The position numbers were made by a program, and so were the translations under genes. Of a stretch of 64,000 nt of DNA, positions 1 through 10,401 are shown one piece after another (position 1 is the stretch's first letter; each line of letters begins with the position of its first letter). The stretch is from Iris pallida. Taxonomy: Eukaryota > Streptophyta > Magnoliopsida > Asparagales > Iridaceae. Location of the stretch: positions 25,410,010-25,474,009 of the forward strand of contig JANAVB010015600.1 of NCBI GenBank assembly GCA_029216955.1. The letters run 5' to 3'. The notes under the pieces are model-generated. The model saw nothing but the letters and a program-made list of their open reading frames with translations, was not told the origin of the DNA and made no database searches.

Positions 1-1032
1 CACACACACAACATACATGTATACATATAACATGTAGCTTATATATACACATATATATAGGATAATTATTAGGAAATCACACAGAAAACCTGAACAAGGA
101 ATCACCTATCCAAACAAATAATCAAAACTAAAAATAAAGCCCAAAATAGCCTATAGGGCATTTCATCAAACACTTGGGGGCTCTCCTCAGATTTCTCCAA
201 GGATGCCTCAAAATTCCTATGTGAAATGCACAAAAAGGAAGGTTAGAGCCTTGCTCACCTCCCCAAGGGTATCCCTAACCAATGTGGGTGTTCCTACAAG
301 GTGTCATGCATGAAGAATGATCTAAAACTATGGGAATGCAAAGTTTTACCTATTGGGTGGTTGAATTCCCAATGAAATCTCTTGTGGAATGCTCTTATGT
401 CAAGTTAAACACAATTTTCTCCTCCTTGGACACTTCCCCACGAGTTTCTTGGATCTCCAAGCTCCTAGCCTTGAAGAAGGAAGTTTATGGAGGAGTTTAG
501 GAGAATTTAGAAGAGTTTCGATGGTAGAAATCCATGGACATGGAAAGGGGCTATTCTACGGCTTTGTGGAGGCTCATTAATGAGGAAGAAGATCAACTAA
601 AGGCTCTTAATACCAGCCAAGAGAGGGAGCCCTAAAACCACTCTAACATGTCTAATTTACCCTCTCAAGTCATCATGAATCATCTTCTAATTAAAGGGTT
701 AATGGTGCACTAAGTGTAGGATTCAATTCTAGTCCAAACTAAGTCTAACATGACTCAAAGGAAGCTAATTGTGTTCATCCTAGGTTGTGGTCTCAAGTGA
801 TCATGTCTAGTCTCATAGGGTTCACAAGTTAAGGTTCAATTAAAGGGCTAAACTAACAATAAATGAAACCTTCACAATAATAACTTAAATAATATTCAAG
901 TAATATAAATAATGCAAATTAACAAAAATATCCCTATTTTTGAAATATGGTAGTGACATGGAGTCCTCTCGTTACGTAGCTAGCATATATATGATCACCT
1001 AGTCATACGTATTTTGGGACTTGGGCGTTACA
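1..1032 (-). repeat. Partial gypsy-type LTR, 5' part
   Basis: Read on the minus strand, the segment begins at 1032 with TGTAACGCCC, a terminus typical of plant Ty3/gypsy LTRs. It runs through AT-rich DNA with an 'AATAGGGATATTTTTG' stretch like the start of the LTR at 43290, and reaches a CA/TA microsatellite at positions 1-60. The rest lies outside the window. I found no convincing polypurine tract to the right of 1032, so this may be a solo or truncated LTR. No coding sequence is supported inside it. Confidence 0.55.
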
Positions 1033-2260
1033 ACGTGTCCCTGCTATACCCAAATCTTAAGCTCCATAATGATTGTGTTGCAAATCGTGCACACACATCT
1101 TGACTCATCCGTGTCGTATTTATACTTCTAGTGACTCAATCGACACCATATATACGGATTGCCACTCAACACATCGACTCATCTATATGAAAGGTCACTG
1201 GCATGACAAGCCATCTTAGACATAGCTAGGAGGGACGGTGGATCGATCAATGAAGGTAGCTAGCCCCACTGAAAGCCCATCAAATTTCTGGTTGCCTACG
1301 CAGCATCAGTTATACCATATTTCATCCATGGTCGGATTGGTCCTGTGGCCCCATGTTATCGTCCGAAGAAACATTGTCCTTGTGCACAAGTTGTCCATGA
1401 CCACGCACCTACAAGAACATCTAGAGTTACGTAATACATGGCCTAATTTGTGGTATGACTCAATTCCTTTTGCAAGTTGTTCTCATAAACCATACTTTCC
1501 ATATTTTGTTGGAGATTCCCAAATGAGGGATTGCCTCGACGACAAATGGTTGAGTGAACTTTTCATTTTACCTTTGAAAGCCAGGAACAACTATTGCATA
1601 GCCTTCCAACCCAACTTGAACAAAACGTATTCCATAAAGTTTTATAGACCATGTCATAATCTATATGACAACTGTGAGACTGTTGAACATATCACTAAAA
1701 TTAGTTATAAAACTATGGGTACGTGCACGTACTCAACTTGAACAACCATATTTTTTGAGTGCCTTAACCCATGCCATGAACCGTATGGCCCGCATTGGAA
1801 TCTTGGGGGCGCACATGCTGTGATAAGCGATGCGACCGTGGGAACATCTAGATTATGACCACAAGTCGATGGTCGATGTGCCAATATAAACGTGATCTAC
1901 TCTGTCCAAGTCGTCTCTTTTTTACCCAAGCCATGGGATCGAAGTACCGAGTGCCAACTTTGAAAGCCATTGTAGAGCGATATCTAGGTAGCAAATTAAC
2001 CATTCCATATTCTATACACATTTGACTCAAAGCAAAATTATTTTCTTTAGCTATGTGGGTTCGTTTCTTTTATTAGCATACCTACTCAGTGCAATTGGAA
2101 ACATTCATTTATTAGTGTGACGGACAAGTTGAGGCAAGTTCATCAAAGCCATCCACCTGAACGAGGAGTTGTCTCTACCTAGCGTGACTTCGAATAAGCC
2201 ATTGCATAGCCAAGTCCAAACGTAGTTACGTTTCGATTTCTCCGGTTGAACTAAGCGGGG
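1033..2260. other. Non-coding spacer, no supported gene
   Basis: No recognisable domain, promoter or repeat structure was found. A 167-codon open frame at 1238-1741 (plus) has no family resemblance I can name, a composition like the surrounding DNA and no clear TATA box, so I do not call it a gene. The segment may be the decayed interior of the flanking retrotransposons. Confidence 0.4.
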
Positions 2261-2269
2261 CGAAACACT

Positions 2270-2882
2270 ACATAAGATTTTTCAAAACATTTTCTACTAA
2301 TTTTTTACCATTAAATTCTTTACCAAGACTTCTTCGCTGATTAATAATAGTAGAAGCTTTGGTGCAGTAATCATCAATTATGTCAGTATCCTTCATACAT
2401 AGGTTCTCAAATGAACTTCTAAGAGTTTGTAATTTGACAGATTTTACTGTGTCATCACCTTCATATTATTTTTGTAAAATTTTCCATCATTGCTTGACTT
2501 CAAAGCATTAGCAATTCTTTGAAAGATAGTCATTCACTGCTTGTTGCAATATGAGTAGTGCATTTGCATCTTTTTTTCTGAAGATCCCTCATTTCTGTCA
2601 CCTTATTTGTCTTTCATAACCATTCTCAACAAATTTCCAAAGATCTTATGAAATGAAAGGAGTTCTCATCTTAATACTCCAAAAACCACAATTCTCTCCA
2701 CTAAATACAGGAATCAAATTTTTAGAGAGATTAAACCCATTTTCAAAATTTATTTCGCTTCTAGCTTCTCACAAAACTTAAACCAAATAACAAATACACA
2801 AAACAAATGTACTAACTTTGTCAAACAACTTCTGTGAGCAAGCTTTCTACGATGAACCTCTTGCTTCAACAACGATCCTGGC
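2270..2882 (-). pseudogene. Ty1/copia gag remnant (DUF4219-UBN2)
   Basis: Translating the minus strand by eye across frames gives the start of a copia gag. Near 2760-2640 is a DUF4219-like stretch with 'FSGENCGFWSIKMRTPF'. A UBN2 core follows at about 2560-2285 with 'LRSSFENLCMKDTDIIDDY' and then 'LGKEFNGKKLVENVL'. In copia elements this region is the nucleocapsid/capsid precursor. It is broken by several stops and frame changes, and nothing of protease, integrase or RT follows within reach. It lies directly downstream of the PBS at 2883-2894, in the right orientation and order for the 5' end of a copia element. Confidence 0.75.
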
Positions 2883-2894
2883 GCTTTGATACCA
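2883..2894 (-). promoter_or_regulatory. Primer-binding site of the copia remnant
   Basis: The minus strand reads TGGTATCAAAGC, close to the initiator-Met tRNA-complementary PBS of plant copia elements (TGGTATCAGAGC). It lies three bases from a TGTTGG...-ended LTR and immediately upstream of gag-like sequence. Confidence 0.7.
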
Positions 2895-2897
2895 AAA

Positions 2898-3086
2898 TGT
2901 TGGAAGACCAAAGTGAAATGTTAAACAAACTTTCTACACTAGTTACTGCTATATGTAGTAAAAGAAAATGGGACAAGTAATATTTAGTAAGGTGGAATGG
3001 AAAATTGTATTTAAGAATGGAATTAACTCTCTGAAATAAACCGTGAGTCTAAATGACTATAGCAACAGCCTTATATAGGCTTTACA
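2898..3086 (-). repeat. Copia LTR remnant (5' LTR, minus)
   Basis: The segment adjoins the PBS and starts with TG on the plus strand (minus-strand end CA). The minus strand contains a TATA-like TATATAAGG near 3075. The distal end near 3086 is uncertain because the LINE 3' end follows within about 15 bases. Confidence 0.45.
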
Positions 3087-3134
3087 AGCAAGTGTATCAC
3101 TTCTTCTTCTTTTTTGAGGAAACATAAATTTCAT

Positions 3135-4230
3135 TCAAGTATTCAAAGGATAACAAGAGCACATGTCTCGAAGGACATGATCATAAATACAATCAGGAAT
3201 AATATCATGAACTGTGAGAGAGTTCATAGGGTTGTGGGAAAGAGCCTGTGAAGCTAGTCGATATGCACAGTTGTTGGCACTTCTGTGGACAAAGGAGAAT
3301 GAAATCTCCTTAGCAGAATTCAAAAGCTTCCTAGCATTAGAGATTGTATGGCAAGCAAGCCCAATTGTAAATGCCACTTGAGAGTTTATAGAATCAATAA
3401 GAGCTTTGCAGTCTTCCGCTACTGTGGTTTGATGCAGTTGCTTTCTTTCAATCAGTACTAGAGCTAAGTGAATTCACAATGCTTTAGCTTCAACTGAAGA
3501 GCCTCCATATTGTTTCTTCAATAGAGCACCCACGAAAAGCCCCACTCCATTTCTCAGGACAGCTGTTGTGGCCATCTTCCCGTCCAGGTATGCACCATCA
3601 TAATTAATTTTTTATTTTTTTGCTTCAGGTGGGCTCCAAGACTCATTAATAGCATTCATGTCAAAGGAAGAACTGCTAGAGGATGGAATCTGATTATAGG
3701 CTTCATATTTCTCTTCTAGAAAAAGGCTTCGTGAAGGATCCGATTGGAGTTAATCATTCGATTATCAAAGATAGCTTTTTTCCTAGCCTTCCATATAGAC
3801 CACATCAGATATAGACATGTTGATACATCAACTCGATCTCCCTTCTTGAGAAGATTTGAGATAAAAGAGGAGACGGTGGTCTGGGATTGTATATATCTTG
3901 CAATTGTAGGTTTTCCTTGCCAAGATGGACCTAAATGGGACCATAAAGAATAAGATGGTCAGTTATTTCGTCATATACCTTACACAGTGGGCACGTAGCT
4001 TCAATGTGGTTGATTCTTCGATGAATGTTAGCTTTGGTAGGTAAAGAATTCATAAGAACTCTCCAAGCAAACATGAGCACCCTTGGGCAAATGTGGCTAA
4101 GTTTCCAAAAATTTCTTCCAATTAGTAAATCCATTATCGTCAGAGGAATGATGTTTTCTATTGAGGCTCTCATGGATAACTCGATATCCCGACTTGGTAC
4201 TTAAGCACCCATCATTAGTATGTTTCCAAA
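3135..4230 (-). pseudogene. LINE-1 zf-RVT and RNase H tail
   Basis: At 3931-4173 (minus) a zf-RVT domain is visible: 'FWKLSHICPRVLMFAWRVL' followed by a 'CPLCKVYDEITDHLI' zinc-binding core. At 3135-3610 (minus, two frames) an RVT_3/RNase H-like domain reads through 'DGAYLDGK' and 'SSVEAKAL' to 'FSFVHRSANNCAYRLA'. This is the normal C-terminal order of plant L1 ORF2. In-frame stops separate the parts, and the start of the segment at 3135 is close to the LINE 3' end. Confidence 0.8.
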
Positions 4231-4503
4231 TTAGTCAATTAGTTGTACAATTACCTGATAAAGGAATCTTCAAAATTGCCGCTGCTTCAGGAGGAGGAAA
4301 TAATATGACAATAATATTTTCCTTCCAACTAAAAGTTCCATTATTGATAAGATCACTGACAGAGTTGACCCATCTAATGGCAAATTGGTATCCTGATACT
4401 CTGTGGTCTGGCATGCTAGGAACCCACGGATCTTGCCAGATGTTGATTTGAGAACAATCCCCTACTGACCAAATGATATTCTCCTGACGAAAGGCTATGT
4501 TGC

Positions 4504-5580
4504 TCAAGATACTTGTCCAAATGCAGGATGAAGTTGGTGAGGGAGTTGCCGACCAGAAGGAAAATGAGTGGAGATATTTGCTTCTATTAGCCCATATAGA
4601 GTTAGAATCCGTAAGGAACCTCTAAGATAGTTTAAGCATGAGTGAAAGATTTGTGATATGGGATCACGAATGCCAAGTCCTCCTTGAAATTTTGGTTTGG
4701 TAAAGATGGACCAAGAAGTGAAATAAATTTTCTTCCTATTGCTCACTGCACCCCGCTAGAAGTCTCTTTGGTGTTTAGATAAGGAGTTAGTAACAGTCTT
4801 AGGAATGAAATAGGAGAAGAGATAGTAAGTATGAAGGGAGGAAAGAGTGGATTTGATAAGGACACTGCCAGCAGCATGAGATAAACAGCTTCTCTTCCAA
4901 CCATTAAGCTTGTAATTGCTGGTGTTTAGGAGATCAGAGAAAGTATTAACTCTATTTTTCGATTGAAGAGGTATTTGTCTATGGGATCCATTGGTTTAAC
5001 ACCTAATAGATTCTGAACAAGCTGACACATGTAGGGGCCAGTTTTCTTAGAGAAGAAAAATTGAGGATTTGTCGAAGTTGATGCGTTGACCAGACCATTG
5101 TTCGAAGGTTTGGATGATGATCTTGGCTTGAGTAATATTATGGAGAGAGTATTTACCAAATAATAGCATGTCATCAGCAAACGCTAAATGGGAGAAGGAT
5201 ATAGAGCATCGATTAAGCTTGACACTTTCATAGAGCATGTTCCTTTCCATGATAAGGATGAAGGTCGACAATATCTCCATACTCATGATGAAGAGATACG
5301 GTGAGACGGGGCATCCTTGTCGAATGCCACGACATGGAGTGAAGGTCTTAGTTGGTATGCCATTCACAAGGACAACAAATGAGGTAGAGGAAATGCACTT
5401 CATGATAAGGTCGTGGGATTTACCCTTAATGCCGAATCCACCAAGAGCCTGGCTAATGATTCCCAAATTTAGCCTATTATAAGACTTGGACATATCAAGT
5501 TTAAGAGCAAAGGAACTATTGCCAGGATTGCAAGTCAAAATTGAATGGAAAAGTTCCTGGGCTATAACCACATTATCTTC
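4504..5580 (-). pseudogene. LINE-1 reverse transcriptase fragment
   Basis: The minus frame from 5580 gives an L1-type RT palm. It has the block around 'FALKLDMSKSYNRL' (an altered KAYDR motif), the 'GIRQGCPVSPYLF' block, and the catalytic box 'HLAFADDMLLFGK', an FADD variant of YADD. The frame from 5610 ends with a stop near 5047. Thumb and connection sequences continue in other frames to about 4504, including 'GGLGIRDP'. The enzyme would have copied the LINE RNA at a nicked target. The N-terminal RT motifs are lost at the 5580 junction and stops break the rest, so it is non-functional. Confidence 0.85.
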
Positions 5581-6279
5581 TGTTACGACCCGCACCCGGT
5601 ATAAGGGCATGAGTACATAACAGCTTATAGCTTACATCACAGAATCGACGGTAGAACGTTGTACTAGGTCACTATCTAACAACTCACGCAATTATATAAT
5701 GTACTTGTCATGGAAGGACAAGTAAAGATATAATAAAACTCAATTACAGTCTAAGCACGATAAGATAACATAGAAGTCTAGATAACTACTAAGACTAAAC
5801 AAACAATAACTAAAATAAACTACTAAAATAATAACATCTCAAACAATCTCAAATACAAAGTCAAGTATATATATTTATTACATTTCAAGTTTAAACATGC
5901 AATCTAAAACAAGTCTACTAACTAGTCTCCCGATCACTCCTGGGAATTGGGACCAAAGGTAGCTAATCCCTTCTCGGTTCCATAGCAAGTAGGGCATGTG
6001 TCCTCAGGAAAAACATCTGTAATATTTTGTCAACGTATCTAGTTAGGATTGGAACGAGCACAACTCATCTAGAAATTCCAAGTAAATGGCAAAGACTATA
6101 AAGTAGTTATAGACAGTTATATTGATGAAGCATGGTATGTTTTAGACAAGTAATGATATAGAGCAACAGTTTAAAGTACAGGAGAAGTGATATAACGAAT
6201 CAGAAGAGCATGGCAATGAAGACTGTAAAAGTAAAACTAACTAAACTAGAATAGAGATGATATGTCCAGACAGTATAAT
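5581..6279 (-). repeat. LTR 3'-end fragment (minus) interrupted by Tat-A
   Basis: The first 90 bases (TGTTACGACCCGCACCC...) match, by eye and with gaps, the reverse complement of the end of the 5-kb LTR at 62643-62727, including the shared words 'GTAGAACG' and 'CGACCCGCACCC'. This is therefore the end of an LTR of the same broad family in opposite orientation. It interrupts LINE-1 at 5580 and is itself interrupted by Tat-A at 6280. The sequence resumes at 29821. No gene is present. Confidence 0.65.
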
Positions 6280-7397
6280 TGTTTTACTTAATAAAATGCC
6301 AAGAAAATTGGCTTTTGAAAATAAAACGAGAAAAAGTACAAGAAGTACAAATTTGATTCTGGGAAAGTATTGCTATGGAAGTCTGATCTATAAATGATCA
6401 CTTTGTTCCTTGGACCATACGATGATGATGAAGATCACTGCTTGAAGTTGAACCATAGGAAGAACTAAGTCACCAGAAAGGTATCGACGCACTTGGGCAC
6501 TAATGGCGAGGCCGAATGCTTTCCTGCTTTGCTTCACTCTGTTCTGAAAGAAAGGTTGAAGAAGAATGCTCTGGAGAATCAAAATCTCTAAGTTCTGATC
6601 TCTGTATTCTCTTCTGTCTCTGTTGTCTCCTTGTGTCTGAAAAATAAGTCTACTTATAGACTTGGGCTTCTGTGCGTAAAAACTCAGCAAAAGTTCCGTC
6701 TTTACGCTAACAACCGCCACCCACGACCAAAGTCATCCTCATTATACGTTGACACATGTCCCATTATTTCATTAAAAATAGGATACACGTACACACGATC
6801 TTCGGGATGTGTGGCATGAAAGCCATGTAGGCAAACCACGTTCCAAGCTGGTCAGAAAGAATAGGGCATAAAAATATCCCCAATGTCCTCTGAGCGTAAA
6901 GCAGTAGACTAGGCGTAAAATAGCCTTGATATAGTCTTCCCGCGTAAAGTGGTTGTTAAATAACCTTGAGCGTAAAAGTATCTCAAATAGACTTTACGCA
7001 CACGTCAACTCTTGAGCGTAAAAACTCATATAGTCTCCATGTGTAAAAGAAGCCACACTGTGAGCGTAAAATAGCTCAGTCCACATACTAAACGACAACA
7101 TTGGTCTTTGTGTAAAACAAATCCCTTTGAATTCTGTGGTATATGCCATCATTAATATCTTTATGTCATACTTTGCATTAAATGCAAGACTTGACAGCTT
7201 TGTCCAGCGTAAAAAGTAGTTAGCCTGTCATAGGCGTAAAATCACTGTCTTGACCCTGGTTGCTTTAGGCGTAAAAGCGATTAGCCTTGCCTTGGGCGTA
7301 AAGAGACTAGCCTCTCTGTAGCATAAAGTAGATCAATGTTGAGTGGAGTGATCTATCACTTTGACTCTTTCTGTGAAGCACTTTTTACGCTCCTACA
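6280..7397 (-). repeat. Tat-A 3' LTR
   Basis: It begins TGTTTTACTT and ends CTACA and matches 28698-29815 at about 96% by eye. A minus-strand TATA-like TCTATAAGTAG lies near 6650. From about 6670 to the end the word GCGTAAA(A), or TTTTACGC on the other strand, recurs more than a dozen times at irregular spacing. Confidence 0.93.
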
Positions 7398-7447
7398 AGA
7401 CCCCCTTCAAAGTTTTCAAATCTCTCCAAAATTTGAAACACTTTGAA
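7398..7447 (-). promoter_or_regulatory. Tat-A polypurine tract and adjoining stem-loop
   Basis: The minus strand reads GAAGGGGGTCT immediately before the 3' LTR, a classic plus-strand primer tract. Overlapping it, 7406-7421 and 7431-7447 form a 16-bp stem (TTCAAAGT/ACTTTGAA plus TTTCAAAT/ATTTGAAA) with one bulged base and a 9-nt loop. The same structure sits at this point in Tat-B and Tat-C. Confidence 0.8.
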
Positions 7448-7687
7448 CAGAAGCATAAAAGTTGAAGTTTGACCAGTCAGTGTAAAACTCGGGATACGCA
7501 AAAGTCATCCGCGTAAAAGCGGGGATATCCAACAGTCGGCGTAAAAACCAAGAAAAATGGTGTCGGTCAATACTTAACCGTCACAATGAATTTTCTTTCT
7601 CGAAACTTTGGAGCGTTTCTTCATCTTCCCGAGTTTGCTTTTAATAATGAGCAATTTCCCATAAGGAATATGAAGAGTTAATTTGAT

Positions 7688-7698
7688 TATATAAATAG
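7688..7698 (+). promoter_or_regulatory. TATA box of antisense gene A0
   Basis: TATATAAATAG lies 41 bases upstream of the ATG at 7739 on the plus strand, opposite to pol. An AATAAA at 8041-8046 follows the stop, so promoter, ORF and poly(A) signal form a complete small transcription unit. Confidence 0.6.
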
Positions 7699-7738
7699 AG
7701 AGAAATTCCTCATTTTTGCCATTCATCCTCACGTTGTC

Positions 7739-7984
7739 ATGACGCCAAAGAACAACGAAGAGGCTTCGAGCTCCATGATTGATTTTGAGCGAGCACATAA
7801 CTTTTTAAAGTGCTTTGGAGTGACTCCGGCAGTCTTTAGTCGCATCAATGGTGGTCCTCCAACTGCGTACGAAGGGCCAGGAGATACAGAAGCATTTCTT
7901 AATCTGATGCGTCGCTCGGGGATTCGCAATATGCACGAGCTAGGTGCCTCCCTTCGTCAGCCAAACGAGGGAGAGAAAAAATAA
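7739..7984 (+). CDS. Antisense gene A0 of Tat-A, 81 aa, unknown
   Basis: This is an intact 81-codon frame starting ATGACGCCAAAG. The product is hydrophilic, with no signal peptide or membrane segment and no domain I recognise. The centre reads 'GGPPTAYEGPGDTEAFLNL' and the end is charged (GEKK). It is transcribed away from the 3' LTR and convergent with pol. A TATA box at 7688-7698 and AATAAA at 8041 support a real transcript. I found no clear counterpart in Tat-B or Tat-C, so it may be element-specific. Whether it is translated is unproven. Confidence 0.5.
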   Translation: MTPKNNEEASSSMIDFERAHNFLKCFGVTPAVFSRINGGPPTAYEGPGDTEAFLNLMRRSGIRNMHELGASLRQPNEGEKK

Positions 7985-8226
7985 TATTTTTATGTATTGC
8001 GACTCTTTTATCTGTAGGGGTCCACTTCCCCCTTTTTATAAATAAAATTTTGATGTTAATCTCATCTGTTGATGCACAGAATTGTTTAAGCACTTCTTTT
8101 GACTGCTTCTATGGTTGTTAATTCCCAAGAAACAAACCAATACGTGGCATCTGTCTTGTGGTTATGAGAGCCTTTTAATAAGATCCTTTCCTGAAATAGA
8201 CTCACACCAACAGTTTCTTCAGCCTT

Positions 8227-8235
8227 TATAAATAG
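8227..8235 (+). promoter_or_regulatory. TATA box of antisense gene A1
   Basis: TATAAATAG on the plus strand lies 78 bases upstream of the ATG at 8313. The same word precedes the antisense genes of Tat-B and Tat-C. Confidence 0.6.
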
Positions 8236-8312
8236 CCGAGAATGTTTCATATATTCTTATTCTCATTCCTCTGAAGATAACTTTTTGCAATGTCGTTATT
8301 CAATAAATGACA

Positions 8313-9096
8313 ATGGCGATGCTTTCCAACGGCGTTCCTTTTTACGCCCAGTCATCAGGCGTAGATTCAACCACTATTAGAGCCAAAGCATTTGACTTAA
8401 GTGGTAAGTCCGATTGTAAGCAATTATCTGCCTTTGAAATTTTTGTTGAAAACAGCTGCTCATGAGCGTAAATTCTTGACGGGCGTAAAAAACCTTGTTG
8501 AATACTCATGAAACGTTGGCGTAAAAGCCTTGTTGAATGAGGCTCACACAAAACAATAGCGTAAAAGCCTTGCTGAAAAGTGGTACACCTGAAGCACTGG
8601 CGTAAAAAGCCTTGCTGAATAGTGGTACACCTGAAGCACTGGCGTAAAAAGCCTTACTGAATAGTGGTACACCTGAAGCACTGGCGTAAAAGCCTTGCTG
8701 AATAGTGATACACCTGAAGCACTGGCGTAAAAATGCCTTGTAGTCTGTTGAAGATAAAACAAGATGCGTAAGCATCTATTTTTAATTAGCGTTTAATACG
8801 CATCTGATGATACTTCTGTTTAAAACACTTCTTCTTTATTGTTTTCTGCAGAAGTTTGGCTGAAGAGCTTTTCTAAAACCGGTATTGGCGACTTTGACGC
8901 TGTGAGGAGCATTCTTTTGTCATTAACATCAGGGAGCTCATGCACTTTTGACGCGCAAATTAGACAACTCAGAACTCTTCGTGGGATAGAAGGGTCTTCC
9001 TCTGTTGATAGGAAGAGCCTTTATACACGGAGAGTTGGATGGTGGAGTCAACTCTATCCCGAGAAATCGGGTAGTAGAGTTCCTTTCACGGCATAA
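8313..9096 (+). CDS. Antisense gene A1 of Tat-A, two exons, unknown
   Basis: I infer exon 1 at 8313-8403 (ATGGCGATGCTT...) with donor G|GTAAGT, and exon 2 at 8852-9096 after acceptor TTTTCTGCAG. The join keeps the frame and gives about 111 residues without a recognised domain. Exon 1 is Ser/Ala-rich; exon 2 reads 'SKTGIGDFDAVRSILLSL'. The 448-base intron carries the GCGTAAAA words and a tandem repeat, just as the first introns of the antisense genes in Tat-B and Tat-C carry their own words. A further open frame at 9114-9365 may be downstream sequence of the same transcript; AATAAA occurs at 9360. The gene model rests on splice-site reading only. Confidence 0.45.
8518..8760 (+). repeat. Tandem repeat of about 41 bp carrying GCGTAAAA
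   Basis: Five to six imperfect copies, each made of GGCGTAAAA(A)GCCTTGCTGAA followed by GTGGTACACCTGAAGCACT, fill the inferred intron of gene A1. Every copy holds one GCGTAAAA word. Minus-strand frames through it show repeated 'FYASASGV', an artefact of the repeat. Confidence 0.85.
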
Positions 9097-9365
9097 CTAG
9101 GAATTGTATCCCAATGCTGGATATATTCCTATCTCCTTTGGAAGGCTGCCACTCCTCCACCAGTTGTATTGGCAGCAACACGACTTCGGGCTGCCATATT
9201 ATGGGATTCTTCTCTCGTCTGAGAGAGAAGACCAGAGTTAATTCCTGCTGTTCTGGTCACCACTGTGGCTCAGACAGCAAGGAATTTACACCAACAACGA
9301 ATCCGACAAAGAAGATCCAAAGAAGAAATAGATTTCTATTAGGTTATCGTTGTTGTATAGAATAA

Positions 9366-9700
9366 AAATCCAAAAATGTAATAGATTTCCATCATGATTT
9401 GTAAAAAAAAGTCTAAGAAATGTAATAGACTTTTATGATGATATGAGAGTGGAAATGTTAAATCTTCTATGCTCAATAATTTGTGTCTATCCAAATGTAA
9501 GATGGACATGATAGATAAAGAAATCTTGTTTTTTGTTTTAGAGTATATAATACTATCAGAGGTAATATGGACATGACAGTATATAAGAACTCAAAAGAAA
9601 ATTAGATTAATATCTATGTAGAGGTCAAAAATGGAAATGATAGATAGGAAAATTAAGTAGATTTAATATTTATCCAGAGGTCATGAAAACATAATAAATA
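9366..9700. repeat. Stem-loop array of Tat-A
   Basis: Successive inverted repeats surround similar loops. Arms: 9407-9414/9427-9434; 9486-9491/9510-9515; 9546-9555/9576-9585 (imperfect); 9611-9617/9640-9646 (TATCTAT/ATAGATA); 9667-9673/9694-9700 (TATTTAT/ATAAATA). The last three loops contain AGAGGT, followed by a short A-rich or GGACATG-like end. The stems differ between copies while both arms of each stay complementary. The array is non-coding and matches arrays at the same place in Tat-B and Tat-C. Confidence 0.75.
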
Positions 9701-9986
9701 ACAAATCCCGCTTTTTAATCCATTGATAAGATAGAAGATTCAAGATCCCTTTGTAAAGAGACAAGAAATCAGCTTAACCAAACCTTGGTAGCTGGAGAAT
9801 AAGAAGACAGATGTCATTGAAGATATACGTCAATAAGATGGACGAACCAACGTATCTTTCGGAAAAAGAAAGGACAATTCAATTCCATAATTAAATGGAT
9901 GAATCTGATGTAAAGAACGGATAGGCCTTTTCGGGACTAAAAAGTTGTTTTTTAATTTCAAAGACCAGTTCATTAATAATCCTCCT

Positions 9987-9996
9987 CTATAAATAG
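9987..9996 (+). promoter_or_regulatory. TATA box of antisense gene A2 (Tat-A)
   Basis: CTATAAATAG lies 51 bases before the ATG at 10048. The counterpart in Tat-B, 42352-42361, lies 47 bases before its ATG. Confidence 0.65.
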
Positions 9997-10047
9997 GTGA
10001 TAACTTTCTGTAATCATTTCATTCTTATTTCCACTCCTCTATTGGAA

Positions 10048-10347
10048 ATGTCTTCCGGGGATGTTCAGCAAAAGAATGAAGTCACTATGAAGATTGAGGA
10101 TGTCATCGAGACACACCCCGTTGAACCAACTGTATCAGGCTCAACCGAAATAGGTGGAAGTTCTTCTACGCCCAAGCCACCACAAGACATCCTCACTTTC
10201 TTGGTAGAGCCAGGGAGAACTCCTGAAGAAGAAGCGCTGAGGATGGCTGTCTACAATTTTTTTATGAGTTCAGGCAACGATGCCTTCTATGCATTGGCTG
10301 ACTATGTATTCAATAAGGAAGACGAAGGGAGTGGCCCTCGTCCTTAA
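10048..10347 (+). CDS. Antisense gene A2 of Tat-A, conserved ~99-aa protein
   Basis: This intact frame starts 'MSSGD' and ends 'GSGPRP'. It is clearly homologous to 42409-42732 of Tat-B. Shared features are the MSSGD start, a Ser-rich stretch then PKP, the block 'DILTFLVEPGRTPEEEALRM', a following helix-like region, and the GSGPRP end. It has no membrane segment and no domain I know. It has its own TATA box (9987) and an AATAAA at 10372-10377, and is convergent with pol, which ends 55 bases beyond its stop. Conservation of the protein between two diverged elements suggests function; what it does is unknown. Confidence 0.65.
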   Translation: MSSGDVQQKNEVTMKIEDVIETHPVEPTVSGSTEIGGSSSTPKPPQDILTFLVEPGRTPEEEALRMAVYNFFMSSGNDAFYALADYVFNKEDEGSGPRP

Positions 10348-10401
10348 TCTTTTGCCTTGAACAAAAATAATAATAAAAGAAATTTTATTTTCATTCTTTT
10401 T

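Larger units (their letters stand above)
3100..5580 (-). mobile_element. LINE-1: 5'-truncated L1-type LINE
   Basis: From right to left this non-LTR retrotransposon holds an RT fragment, a zf-RVT segment and an RNase H tail, all on the minus strand. The left end near 3100-3115 is a T-rich stretch, the complement of a poly(A)-like 3' end. The right end is cut in mid-RT at 5580 by the TGTTACGACC terminus of an LTR. The endonuclease and the start of RT are not visible in the window. Frames are broken throughout. Confidence 0.85.

Noticed and set aside
1238..1741. 167-codon plus-strand frame as a host gene
   Set aside because: No family signature, no promoter features, and it sits in retrotransposon debris.
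6280..7397. GCGTAAAA words as a plain microsatellite
   Set aside because: Spacing is irregular, flanks differ, and both orientations occur.
8518..8760. Regular repeats as a CRISPR-like array
   Set aside because: Eukaryotic retrotransposon DNA; repeats are contiguous 41-bp tandem units without unique spacers.
8506..8775. Minus-strand frames with repeated FYASASGV as proteins
   Set aside because: Produced by the tandem DNA repeat inside an inferred intron.
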